This document shows, one piece after another, positions 1 through 6,107 of a stretch of DNA of 6,203 nucleotides. The notes under the pieces were generated by a model that worked only from the letters and a program-made list of their open reading frames with translations, made no database searches and was not told the DNA's origin. Position 1 is the stretch's first letter. Every line of letters begins with the position of its first letter. The DNA is from Neptuniibacter sp. (GTDB lineage Bacteria; Pseudomonadota; Gammaproteobacteria; Pseudomonadales; Balneatricaceae): contig JASBRM010000089.1 in the NCBI GenBank assembly GCA_030149405.1, positions 1 through 6,203 on the forward strand, in the 5' to 3' direction. A program made the position numbers and the translations under genes.

Positions 1-725
1 GGCAGCGCGGTGACTCCGCGGTTGGCGGCAACCATCTGTAATATGATTTCTGTAGTTTCCAGGGTTTTGTGTTTACCTGGGCGGCAGTTTTCAGGAGCCA
101 GGAATTGCTGGTAGATATCCAGACGGGATGGTTCTACAGGGTAGGTAATCAACACCTGCTCAATCAAATCTTGTGGATAAACGAGCGGCTTCTGTGCGAG
201 TGGGTTTTTCTGGCTGACAACCAGAACCAATTCATAAGGAAATACCGGCTCAAAGTGGATCGCTTTCATCTGAATTGGGTCGGGGGTAACCAGCAGATCG
301 ATATCGTGGTTAAACAGTGCTGCCATGCCTCCGAACTGAAAACGTTGTTTTACATCCAGATCAATCCCTTCAAACTGTTCCAGATAGGTTGCGGAGACTT
401 TGGTCAGCCACTGGTAACAGGGATGGCACTCCATGCCTATATGCAGGGTGCCGATCTCGTTATTGGCGAAGTCTTTGAGTTTAGTGTCGATACGTTCTAA
501 CTGCGGAAGAATACGTTCTGCTTCACTGAGTAAGAATTCTCCGGCTTGAGTCAGGTGGATATTGCGGCCTTTTTTCTCCCACAGCTCGCAACCAGAGAGC
601 TCCTCCAGCCGTTTTATGGTGTGGCTAAGCGCTGACTGGGTGAGGCAGAGCTTATCAGCAGCAGAGGTTAGAGAACCCTGACGTTTAATCTCTCTGAGAA
701 TTCTTAGATGCGTTCTTTCGATCAT
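1..725 (-). CDS. metR: MetR, LysR-type activator of methionine biosynthesis (3' end missing)
   Basis: LysR-family regulator. In enterobacteria MetR binds DNA as a dimer, uses homocysteine as coactivator, activates metE (and others such as metH) and represses its own gene. I translated the minus strand from the ATG at 725-723: 241 codons are open to the window edge, against about 300-317 residues for the family, so the last quarter is missing. The protein starts MIERTHLRIL, matching the E. coli start MIEVKHLKTL. A winged helix-turn-helix lies at about residues 17-42 (GSLTSAADKL, then TQSALSH). The signature MECHPCYQWL at residues 98-107 resembles E. coli IECHSCIQWL at the start of the effector domain, and ITYPVEPSRLD and LQMVAANRGVTAL near the edge also match MetR. 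The Shine-Dalgarno signal before 725 is weak; an upstream in-frame TTG is possible but fits the homologue less well. Divergent position beside metE confirms the identity. Confidence 0.96.
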   Translation of the reverse strand, partial: MIERTHLRILREIKRQGSLTSAADKLCLTQSALSHTIKRLEELSGCELWEKKGRNIHLTQAGEFLLSEAERILPQLERIDTKLKDFANNEIGTLHIGMECHPCYQWLTKVSATYLEQFEGIDLDVKQRFQFGGMAALFNHDIDLLVTPDPIQMKAIHFEPVFPYELVLVVSQKNPLAQKPLVYPQDLIEQVLITYPVEPSRLDIYQQFLAPENCRPGKHKTLETTEIILQMVAANRGVTAL

Positions 726-744
726 ATCGATCCATGCCAAAAAC

Positions 745-771
745 TAATGGGTTGATGATAAACGACCATTA
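745..771. promoter_or_regulatory. Inverted repeat in the metR-metE intergenic region, candidate LysR-type operator
   Basis: Perfect 6-bp arms TAATGG (745-750) and CCATTA (766-771) are separated by 15 bp. Within it, 756-768 fits the LysR-family T-N11-A pattern. The repeat lies roughly midway between the two divergent start codons, where a shared MetR site would be expected. If metE transcription starts near 805, the centre (758) would be at about -47, a usual place for LysR-type activation. It does not match the E. coli MetR consensus TGAA-N5-TTCA, so its assignment to MetR is inference. Confidence 0.4.
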
Positions 772-782
772 TTTTTCATGAA
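755..782 (-). promoter_or_regulatory. Possible metR promoter (weak -35, TATCAT -10)
   Basis: On the minus strand TATCAT (760-755) is a fair -10, with TTCATG (782-777) as a poor -35 at 16 bp spacing, about 30 bp upstream of the metR start. It overlaps the inverted repeat at 745-771 and touches the candidate MetR box at 779-791, which would suit MetR autorepression. The match to consensus is weak. Confidence 0.25.
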
Positions 783-798
783 TGCAGTTCTCTATCCT
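772..798 (+). promoter_or_regulatory. Possible metE promoter (activator-dependent, TATCCT -10)
   Basis: TATCCT at 793-798 is the best -10 candidate before metE. Only a T-rich stretch (TTTTTC, 772-777) stands in the -35 position. Transcription would start near 805, giving a leader of about 20 nt with the Shine-Dalgarno signal inside it. A missing -35 is normal for an activator-dependent promoter, but it makes the call uncertain. Confidence 0.22.
779..791. promoter_or_regulatory. Candidate MetR box TGAATGCAGTTCT
   Basis: This site matches the MetR consensus TGAA-N5-TTCA known from enterobacteria at 7 of 8 defined positions; only the final A is T. A weaker 6-of-8 match starts 22 bp further on (801-813), about two helical turns away. 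Its position close to metE would overlap the promoter core if the -10 is TATCCT at 793-798, which is awkward for activation. Either the start site lies elsewhere or this site serves repression. Function is inferred from sequence only. Confidence 0.4.
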
Positions 799-812
799 AA
801 TGAAAAATTTTT

Positions 813-816
813 GGAG
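813..816 (+). promoter_or_regulatory. metE ribosome binding site
   Basis: GGAG, inside TTGGAGA, lies 8 nt before the ATG at 825 and selects it. An out-of-frame ATG at 821 is only 4 nt from this GGAG, too close for good initiation, and opens just 19 codons (stop at 878-880). The N-terminus from 825 ([13 protein letters not shown]) aligns with E. coli MetE. Confidence 0.75.
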
Positions 817-824
817 ATAGATGA

Positions 825-3101
825 ATGGCATTACTACACAACCTTGGCTTCCCACGTATTGGCAGCCAGCGCGAACTTAAATTTGCCCTTGAGCGCTTCT
901 GGCGTGGGGAGGCCTCTCCTGCGGAGCTGCAGTCTACCGCTGCAGATTTGCGAAAAGCACATTGGCAGTTGCAGTCACAATTAGACCTGGTGCCTGTGGG
1001 TGACTTTTCTCTTTATGATCAGATTCTGGATATGAGCTTTACTCTGGGAAATCTGCCTGACCGTGTGACCCGACTGGAAGGTAGTGAACTGGATAATTAC
1101 TTCCGTGTGGCGCGAGGTCGTTCTGTTAATGAGTCCTCACTTACCTGTGTACATGCAGGAGAGATGACAAAGTGGTTTGATACTAACTATCACTACATTG
1201 TGCCTGAGGTGACAGAAGAAACGGCGTTTAACCTGAATCCTGAACGTTTACTGTCGCAGTTTTCTGAAGCGCAACAGCAGGGATTGAATGCCAAACCGGT
1301 CATTATCGGCCCGGTCACTTACCTTTGGTTGTGTAAGGAGAAAGATCAGTCCCAGCGCCTTCAACTGCTGGATAAACTTCTGCCTGCCTATCAGTTGTTA
1401 CTGGATAAGCTGGTGGATGCCGGAGCTGAGTGGGTACAGATTGATGAACCTGCTCTTGTTATGGATCTGGAGCGTGACTGGCAACAGGCTTATGAGAAGG
1501 CTTATGCCTTGTTGTCCAAGAGCCGGGCTCAGTTGTTGCTGTCAACCTATTTTGGCGAGCTAAGAGATAACCTACAACTGGCTGTAAACCTGCCTGTGGC
1601 GGGCCTGCACTTTGATGCTGTTCGTGGTCTGGATGAAGTTGATCTGCTTTGCACTACCCTTCCAGAAGAAAAGGTGCTGTCTCTGGGTGTGATTGATGGC
1701 CGTAATATCTGGAAAACTGATCTGAATGCAGTGCTGAACTGGCTTGAACCTATTGCACAGCAACTACAGGATCGTTTGTGGATTGCTCCTTCCTGCTCCC
1801 TGCTGCATGTGCCGGTTGATCTTGATCAGGAAACCGATTTTGACCCAGAGGTGATCAATTGGTTGGCCTTTGCGAAGCAGAAACTTGCTGAGCTGTCTCT
1901 GTTGGGAACTGCGATTAATAAGGGACGTGCAGCCGTTGCTGAGGCTTTGGAGAATAACAACCAGGCTATTCAAAGCCGAAAGTCTTCTCAGCGTGTACAT
2001 AAGCCTGAAGTGAAAGCGGCTGTTGATTGTATAACTGCAGCGTTGGGTAAACGCCAGAGCTCTTATAAGAAACGTGCTGAGCTGCAATCTGCACTCCTCA
2101 ACTTGCCAGCCTACCCTACTACGACCATTGGTTCTTTCCCGCAGACGGCTGAGATTCGTAAGGCGCGGTTGCAACATAAAAAAGGCCGGCTTTCTGAAGA
2201 GCGTTATATTGAGCTGATGGAGGCAGAGATTAAACGTGCGGTAGATGAGCAGGAAAAACTGGGACTGGATGTTCTGGTGCATGGGGAAGCTGAGCGTAAT
2301 GACATGGTTGAATACTTTGGTCAGCAGCTGGATGGTTATGTATTCAGTCAGTTCGGCTGGGTTCAGTCTTACGGCTCACGTTGTGTGAAACCGCCTATTC
2401 TGTTTGGAGATATATCACGCCCGGAACCGATGACAGTTCGTTGGACTTCTTATGCAAAGTCACTAACAGATAAGCCAATGAAAGGCATGCTCACCGGCCC
2501 GGTGACTATTCTCAACTGGTCATTTGTTCGTGATGATCAGCCGCGAAGAGAAAGCAGCTTACAACTGGCGCTGGCAATCCGTGATGAGGTGCTTGACCTT
2601 GAAGCTGCGGGTGTGGATGTTATTCAGATTGATGAAGCGGCTCTGCGTGAAGGTTTACCGTTGCGCCAGGGTGACTGGACAACCTATCTGGATTGGGCGG
2701 TAGAATGCTTCCGTATCACTGCTAATGGCGTTAAGGATGCAACTCAGATTCATACCCATATGTGTTATTCCGAGTTCAACGACATTATCGATTCGATTGC
2801 CCAGATGGACGCGGATGTGATTACGATAGAAACGTCACGTTCCGATATGGAGCTACTGGATGTGTTTGAAGAGTATGAGTACCCGAATGAAATCGGTCCG
2901 GGTGTTTACGATATTCACTCCCCGAACATCCCGCCTGTGGAACAGATGGTGAAACTGATGCAGCGTGCTGCTGAGCGAATTCCGGCTGAACGGTTATGGG
3001 TGAATCCGGATTGTGGCTTAAAGACCCGTAACTGGGATGAAGTAATCCCTGCTCTGAAAAATATGGTCACTGCTGCCGAGCGACTGCGTGGGGCTTCCTG
3101 A
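825..3101 (+). CDS. metE: MetE, cobalamin-independent methionine synthase
   Basis: 5-methyltetrahydropteroyltriglutamate-homocysteine methyltransferase: it transfers the methyl group from 5-methyl-tetrahydropteroyl-polyglutamate to homocysteine to make methionine, in the cytosol, without vitamin B12. Length is 758 residues (E. coli 753). The N-terminal barrel begins with NLGFPRIG and carries the [10 protein letters not shown] motif; the C-terminal catalytic barrel begins at about residue 430. The four zinc ligands are present: His645 and Cys647 (THMCYSEF), Glu669 (TIETSRSD) and Cys730 (NPDCGLKT), each four above the E. coli numbering. The homocysteine-binding IGSFPQT (435-441), Glu488 in HGEAERND and the catalytic His698 in YDIHSPN are also intact. 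The second IDEPA motif reads IDEAA at about residue 602, a mild change. The gene is divergent from its likely activator metR and is followed by a strong terminator, so it is probably monocistronic and induced when methionine is low. Confidence 0.99.
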   Translation: MALLHNLGFPRIGSQRELKFALERFWRGEASPAELQSTAADLRKAHWQLQSQLDLVPVGDFSLYDQILDMSFTLGNLPDRVTRLEGSELDNYFRVARGRSVNESSLTCVHAGEMTKWFDTNYHYIVPEVTEETAFNLNPERLLSQFSEAQQQGLNAKPVIIGPVTYLWLCKEKDQSQRLQLLDKLLPAYQLLLDKLVDAGAEWVQIDEPALVMDLERDWQQAYEKAYALLSKSRAQLLLSTYFGELRDNLQLAVNLPVAGLHFDAVRGLDEVDLLCTTLPEEKVLSLGVIDGRNIWKTDLNAVLNWLEPIAQQLQDRLWIAPSCSLLHVPVDLDQETDFDPEVINWLAFAKQKLAELSLLGTAINKGRAAVAEALENNNQAIQSRKSSQRVHKPEVKAAVDCITAALGKRQSSYKKRAELQSALLNLPAYPTTTIGSFPQTAEIRKARLQHKKGRLSEERYIELMEAEIKRAVDEQEKLGLDVLVHGEAERNDMVEYFGQQLDGYVFSQFGWVQSYGSRCVKPPILFGDISRPEPMTVRWTSYAKSLTDKPMKGMLTGPVTILNWSFVRDDQPRRESSLQLALAIRDEVLDLEAAGVDVIQIDEAALREGLPLRQGDWTTYLDWAVECFRITANGVKDATQIHTHMCYSEFNDIIDSIAQMDADVITIETSRSDMELLDVFEEYEYPNEIGPGVYDIHSPNIPPVEQMVKLMQRAAERIPAERLWVNPDCGLKTRNWDEVIPALKNMVTAAERLRGAS

Positions 3102-3127
3102 TAGATAAGTAAACCGTTTATCTTTCT

Positions 3128-3163
3128 AACAAAAAGCCCAGCAATTTAACTGGGCTTTTTGTT
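3128..3163. terminator. Bidirectional terminator between metE and the cytochrome b561 gene
   Basis: A perfect 14-bp stem (AACAAAAAGCCCAG, 3128-3141; CTGGGCTTTTTGTT, 3150-3163) encloses an 8-nt loop. The G/C-rich core CCCAG/CTGGG is flanked by a run of A on one side and T on the other, so a T-tract follows the core on both strands. It lies 26 bp after the metE stop and 14 bp after the end of the convergent cytochrome b561 gene, so it likely ends both transcripts. Confidence 0.92.
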
Positions 3164-3177
3164 TTAAGCTTTCAGAA

Positions 3178-3837
3178 TCATATAGGCAGAGTAAACAGAT
3201 AGTAGGTTAACCCTGCTGAAGGTGTAGCTGCTGCGATAAGCTTTATCCAGCTGAGCCCTTCCCTTTCTGGTTCATCCCCCTGCTTGGGTTTCTTACCATG
3301 GAGCATCGCGGGAAGCAGTGCTTCTTTAAATTTCACTTTGTAGAGGATGATCGCCAGTACGTGAATGCCAACCATGATCTGAAGCAGAAGCTGAATAGTT
3401 TCATGGATCTCTCCTGCCAAACCCGCAGTATCATCATCCACATAATTGTAGAGTGGGCCGTTCCAGATAATATCGTCTGTGGACATCATGCCGGTAAGTA
3501 ATTGCACAGCTAGCATTAACAGCAACACAATGACCATTAAGCTGCCGGCTGGTGTATGCCCGTATTGGGACGTATGCTGAGCTTTTAACAATCCTTTTGT
3601 GTATGAGATCGCTTCAAAAGGGTTGAGCTTGAATGAGGTAAACCGTGCGTATTTTGTTCCAAGAAAGCCCCATAGCACCCTAAATACAATCAATCCTGCA
3701 AGCAGGTAGCCTGCATAGAAATGGAACTCCATCAGGTCATCGCTTTCTCCACTGACGATCAGGAAAACAAAAAGTACCACCAGTAACCAGTGGAACAGTC
3801 GTGTTGGGATATCCCATACTTTGATCATTGAACTCAT
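3178..3837 (-). CDS. Cytochrome b561 family membrane protein
   Basis: Inner-membrane b-type cytochrome of the bacterial b561 / Ni,Fe-hydrogenase b-subunit family, which moves electrons between the quinone pool and a periplasmic or membrane partner. It is 219 residues long and starts with the family pattern KVWDIPTRLFHW. Hydrophobic segments lie at about 16-30, 42-59, 98-118 and 144-166, with a further one at about 198-216, one more than the four-helix core. Candidate heme ligands are His16 (helix 1), His39 (before helix 2), His145 and His159 (helix 4); His94 in GHTPAGSL is also typical. The start could be Met1 (3837) or Met4 (3828); neither has a strong Shine-Dalgarno signal. It lies 69 bp downstream of the cytochrome c' gene, an arrangement that suggests the two exchange electrons. 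No hydrogenase or other partner is in view, so the true donor and acceptor are unknown. Confidence 0.93.
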   Translation of the reverse strand: MSSMIKVWDIPTRLFHWLLVVLFVFLIVSGESDDLMEFHFYAGYLLAGLIVFRVLWGFLGTKYARFTSFKLNPFEAISYTKGLLKAQHTSQYGHTPAGSLMVIVLLLMLAVQLLTGMMSTDDIIWNGPLYNYVDDDTAGLAGEIHETIQLLLQIMVGIHVLAIILYKVKFKEALLPAMLHGKKPKQGDEPEREGLSWIKLIAAATPSAGLTYYLFTLPI

Positions 3838-3856
3838 GACTATGGACGCTCAAAGG

Positions 3857-3885
3857 AAAACGAAAAGGCCTCTGACGAGGCCTTT
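3857..3885 (-). terminator. Hairpin between cytochrome c' and cytochrome b561 genes, likely (partial) terminator
   Basis: Perfect 9-bp stem AAAGGCCTC (3864-3872) / GAGGCCTTT (3877-3885) with a 4-nt TGAC loop. Read on the minus strand, the stem ends in a run of T, followed by CG and four more T, so it looks like an intrinsic terminator with an interrupted T-tract. It starts 21 bp after the cytochrome c' stop codon and ends about 20 bp before the b561 start. It would allow much cytochrome c' message and less b561 by read-through, unless b561 has its own promoter. Confidence 0.72.
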
Positions 3886-3906
3886 GATTGTTACATCTGT
3901 TATTGA

Positions 3907-4368
3907 TTACTTGGCTTTGTAATCATCGTGGCAGGCTTTACATGCCTTACCTACTGGACCGAAGCTACCCTTCAGAGCGTCCAGGCCATTGCCTGCTTCG
4001 CCTGCCAGTGTCTCAACCGCTGCTTTCCAGTTGCCACTTTTCTCTTTTACATCCGGGTAGTTTTCCCAGATGCCTGGTTTAGCGCGGGTGTTATCCAGTT
4101 TTGAATTATCCGATCCTTTTGGCCACAGCAGAGAATTATCCAGCTTGCTCATTGCCAAAATGTTTTTAGCAGCTGTGTCTGCCATAGCAGCATCGTAATC
4201 TTTTTTACCTTTGACCATCGCACCCAGCAGACCAAAGTTATATTTGATCACTTGGTAGTATCCCTGGCGCGCTTTGATTTCATCTTCAAACGGTTCTGCT
4301 GCAACGGCTGGTACAGATACTGTTGCTATCATTGCAGAACATAAGGCGATTTTAATCACTTGCTTCAT
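3907..4368 (-). CDS. Cytochrome c' (class II c-type cytochrome), exported
   Basis: Periplasmic four-helix-bundle heme protein; the family binds NO and CO at a five-coordinate heme and is linked to protection from nitrosative stress. The preprotein has 153 residues. A Sec signal peptide is clear: KQVIK, a hydrophobic stretch at about 7-19, and an AVAA cleavage motif, so the mature protein probably begins at Glu25 and has about 129 residues, usual for the family. The covalent heme motif CKACH is at 143-147 near the C-terminus, as class II requires, with His147 the proximal ligand and Lys151 at the position of the proximal Arg/Lys. By my hand alignment to the Alcaligenes/Achromobacter protein, Tyr38 occupies the distal-pocket position that is often Leu. 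The start has a strong Shine-Dalgarno signal (AAGGAGT, complement of 4374-4380). It is first of a pair with the b561 gene, with a hairpin between them. Confidence 0.96.
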   Translation of the reverse strand: MKQVIKIALCSAMIATVSVPAVAAEPFEDEIKARQGYYQVIKYNFGLLGAMVKGKKDYDAAMADTAAKNILAMSKLDNSLLWPKGSDNSKLDNTRAKPGIWENYPDVKEKSGNWKAAVETLAGEAGNGLDALKGSFGPVGKACKACHDDYKAK

Positions 4369-4373
4369 TGCTC

Positions 4374-4380
4374 ACTCCTT
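4374..4380 (-). promoter_or_regulatory. Strong ribosome binding site of the cytochrome c' gene
   Basis: On the minus strand AAGGAGT lies 5 nt before the ATG at 4368. It is the best Shine-Dalgarno match in the window, in keeping with an abundant periplasmic protein. Confidence 0.8.
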
Positions 4381-4386
4381 TAATTG

Positions 4387-4399
4387 TCACCTTCGGTGA
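4387..4399 (-). other. Small hairpin in the cytochrome c' mRNA leader
   Basis: TCACC (4387-4391) and GGTGA (4395-4399) form a 5-bp stem with a 3-nt loop. It lies between the candidate -10 and the Shine-Dalgarno signal, so it would sit near the 5' end of the message. It is short and could be chance; a role in mRNA stability is only a suggestion. Confidence 0.35.
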
Positions 4400-4411
4400 T
4401 CATACCATCGC

Positions 4412-4440
4412 AATATATCTAAAACAGCTAATGTTGTTTT
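4412..4440 (-). promoter_or_regulatory. Possible promoter of the cytochrome c' gene
   Basis: On the minus strand TATATT (4417-4412) is a good -10 and AAAACA (4440-4435) a half-matching -35 at 17 bp spacing. Transcription would begin near 4405, leaving a leader of roughly 37 nt. The poor -35 hints at an activator, but I see no clear FNR-type (TTGAT-N4-ATCAA) or other named operator upstream. The rest of the spacer to the kinase gene (4441-4568) shows nothing else I can name. Confidence 0.38.
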
Positions 4441-4568
4441 TGGTTCGCGTAAAGTTTTGTAAACCTGCTGCTTTGAATTCCATGCTGCCTCAAGTTTGTG
4501 TCAGTTTTGTTAGGGCCTGTTAATACTAATTTTTTGCCCTTTCTGGATGCCTTTTTTGTTAGCAGGTC

Positions 4569-6080
4569 CTAGGCAGCAGCAGGTAGTTCAAACTCGAACG
4601 TTGTTCCCTGATTTAGTTTGCTTTCTACATGGATGGTACTGTCATGCAAATCCAGTATTCGTTTCACAATGGCTAACCCTAGTCCGTTTGATTCTGACTC
4701 CTTTCTGCTTGTGTCCGGGTTTGCAAAAAAGCGATTAAATATATGTGGCAGGTCCTCTTCTGCGATACCTGCACCAGAATCCATTACCCTTACTTTAACG
4801 GGGTTGAACCGCTGATCTGTGTCGGGTGCTATTTCTAAAGTGATCAAGCCATGCGTGGGTGTATAGGTCATTGCGTTACGGATTAGGTTTTCAAAAACCC
4901 GTTGAATAAGACTGATATCCGCTGTAACGGAAATATTCTCTTTGGGGCTTTTGAGCTGCCAGTTAATTTCTTTCCGCTCAAGTTCTAATTCAAACTCCTG
5001 CATGGTGTCGTAGATAAGTTCTGTTAAAGAGAATGTTTCTATATTGGGGGATGTGGTGGGTGACTCCAATTTTGAAAGTTCGAAGAGTTCACTCACAAGC
5101 TCACTCAAGCGCTTCGAGCTGAGCATGGCGATATCCAGATAGTACTTACGCTGCTCTTCGGTAAGTATGTCATCTTTGATAATGAGCGTTTCAAGGTAAC
5201 CTTGAATTGAAGCCAACGGTGTTCTCAGATCATGGGAAACATTAGAAATAAGTTCTCTTCTGGTTTGGTCTGCCTCTTTGAGTAACTGGAATTGTCGTCT
5301 TATTTCATCAGACATATCTTCAAAGGTTTCTGTAAGCAGCCCTATCTCATCTGAATTATGTGCTGGCATATGCACTTGTTCACACATGACTGTCTTACTG
5401 CTGTGTTCTTTTGTAAAGCTACATATCTGCTGGGTAAGTAAACGTAGTCGACTCAGGATCATCCTGAAAACTAATGCACCCATGATAAGAGCAACTAACG
5501 AGATCAAAGCGATGCTCATAATCATCATATTTGCGCTGTTGCTTTTCGACACTAAAGAAGAAATGTTGTCGTAAAGGCTGCTTCCCAAAACCACATAGAG
5601 ATAGCCTTGTAACTGCCCATCGACTCGTAATTCTGTTGCTGAAAATACGGTGGGTTTACTTAATGACTTAGGATCCTGTGCATAGATTGGTAGATCTGTA
5701 TTTCCGGTAATGAACTGTTTAATGGGTTCCAGGTTAATCCGGGCTGTTTTAATATTTTCTTCCTGACTATGGGCAATAATCTCGCCACGGGTATTCAGGA
5801 GGTAGGCTTCGACCATTGGGTTTATGACCATGGCCTGCTGGGAAAGTCGTTTAATGGCTTCCAGATTGACGACGTTTTCACCACGAGACAAAAGCTGATA
5901 TTCATCGTTTATGTACATAGCGATGCTGGCATTAAGTTTTTGGGTGGACTCTTCATGGTAGCGATTCATCCAGTACTGGGTACTCAAAAGCATAGCCAGT
6001 CCAGACATGATAACGATGCCGATAAGTGCAATTGTCAGCTTTGTATTAAGTGGGCTTTTGATCCAGTACGGCACTGCCAT
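4569..6080 (-). CDS. Membrane sensor histidine kinase of a two-component system
   Basis: Inner-membrane HisKA-type sensor kinase of 503 residues that would autophosphorylate on histidine and pass the phosphate to the response regulator encoded just upstream. Order of parts: helix 1 at about 15-34; a periplasmic domain of about 150 residues (35-183), with AYLLNTRGEIIAHS suggesting a Cache/PDC-like fold; helix 2 at about 185-207; a HAMP linker to about 262 with the DEIGLL motif at 244-249; a dimerisation/phosphoacceptor domain with SHDLRTPL, in which His283 is the phosphorylated residue and HDxxT fits the known phosphatase motif; and a C-terminal ATPase domain with the N box (Asn402), DSGAGI (Asp434) and GLGLAIV (from Gly466). 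All motifs are intact. The start has a purine-rich signal (AGAGAG) and follows the regulator stop by 27 bp, so the two are co-transcribed. I do not recognise a specific named kinase; the signal is unknown. Confidence 0.96.
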   Translation of the reverse strand: MAVPYWIKSPLNTKLTIALIGIVIMSGLAMLLSTQYWMNRYHEESTQKLNASIAMYINDEYQLLSRGENVVNLEAIKRLSQQAMVINPMVEAYLLNTRGEIIAHSQEENIKTARINLEPIKQFITGNTDLPIYAQDPKSLSKPTVFSATELRVDGQLQGYLYVVLGSSLYDNISSLVSKSNSANMMIMSIALISLVALIMGALVFRMILSRLRLLTQQICSFTKEHSSKTVMCEQVHMPAHNSDEIGLLTETFEDMSDEIRRQFQLLKEADQTRRELISNVSHDLRTPLASIQGYLETLIIKDDILTEEQRKYYLDIAMLSSKRLSELVSELFELSKLESPTTSPNIETFSLTELIYDTMQEFELELERKEINWQLKSPKENISVTADISLIQRVFENLIRNAMTYTPTHGLITLEIAPDTDQRFNPVKVRVMDSGAGIAEEDLPHIFNRFFANPDTSRKESESNGLGLAIVKRILDLHDSTIHVESKLNQGTTFEFELPAAA

Positions 6081-6107
6081 TTGTCTCTCTTTCCTCTCAG
6101 CTCAGCT

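Noticed and set aside
69..500. A 143-codon plus-strand open frame
   Set aside because: It lies wholly antisense to metR, which translates into a well-matched LysR-type protein; the plus-strand product has no recognisable pattern or good ribosome binding site.
726..824. Possible cobalamin, SAM or SAH riboswitch before metE
   Set aside because: The spacer is 99 bp and the probable leader about 20 nt, too short for a cobalamin riboswitch, and I see no paired-element pattern of the shorter SAM/SAH types.
778..984. A 68-codon open frame starting upstream of metE, possible leader peptide or upstream ORF
   Set aside because: No Shine-Dalgarno signal precedes 778, the frame mostly overlaps metE, and the likely metE transcript begins downstream of its start codon.
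1764..2282. A 172-codon minus-strand open frame inside metE
   Set aside because: It is the antisense shadow of conserved metE coding sequence, including the catalytic IGSFPQT region; no start signal or known motif.
4512..4540. AGGGC (4512-4516) and GCCCT (4536-4540) as a terminator after the kinase gene
   Set aside because: The stem is only 5 bp with a 19-nt loop and no clean T-tract on the minus strand; too weak to call. I see no convincing terminator for the kinase transcript, which may read into the cytochrome c' gene.
4505..4565. Repeated TTTTGTTAG (4505-4513 and near 4555-4562) as a mobile-element or regulatory repeat
   Set aside because: A 9-bp T-rich repeat in an AT-rich spacer is expected by chance, with no further flanking similarity.
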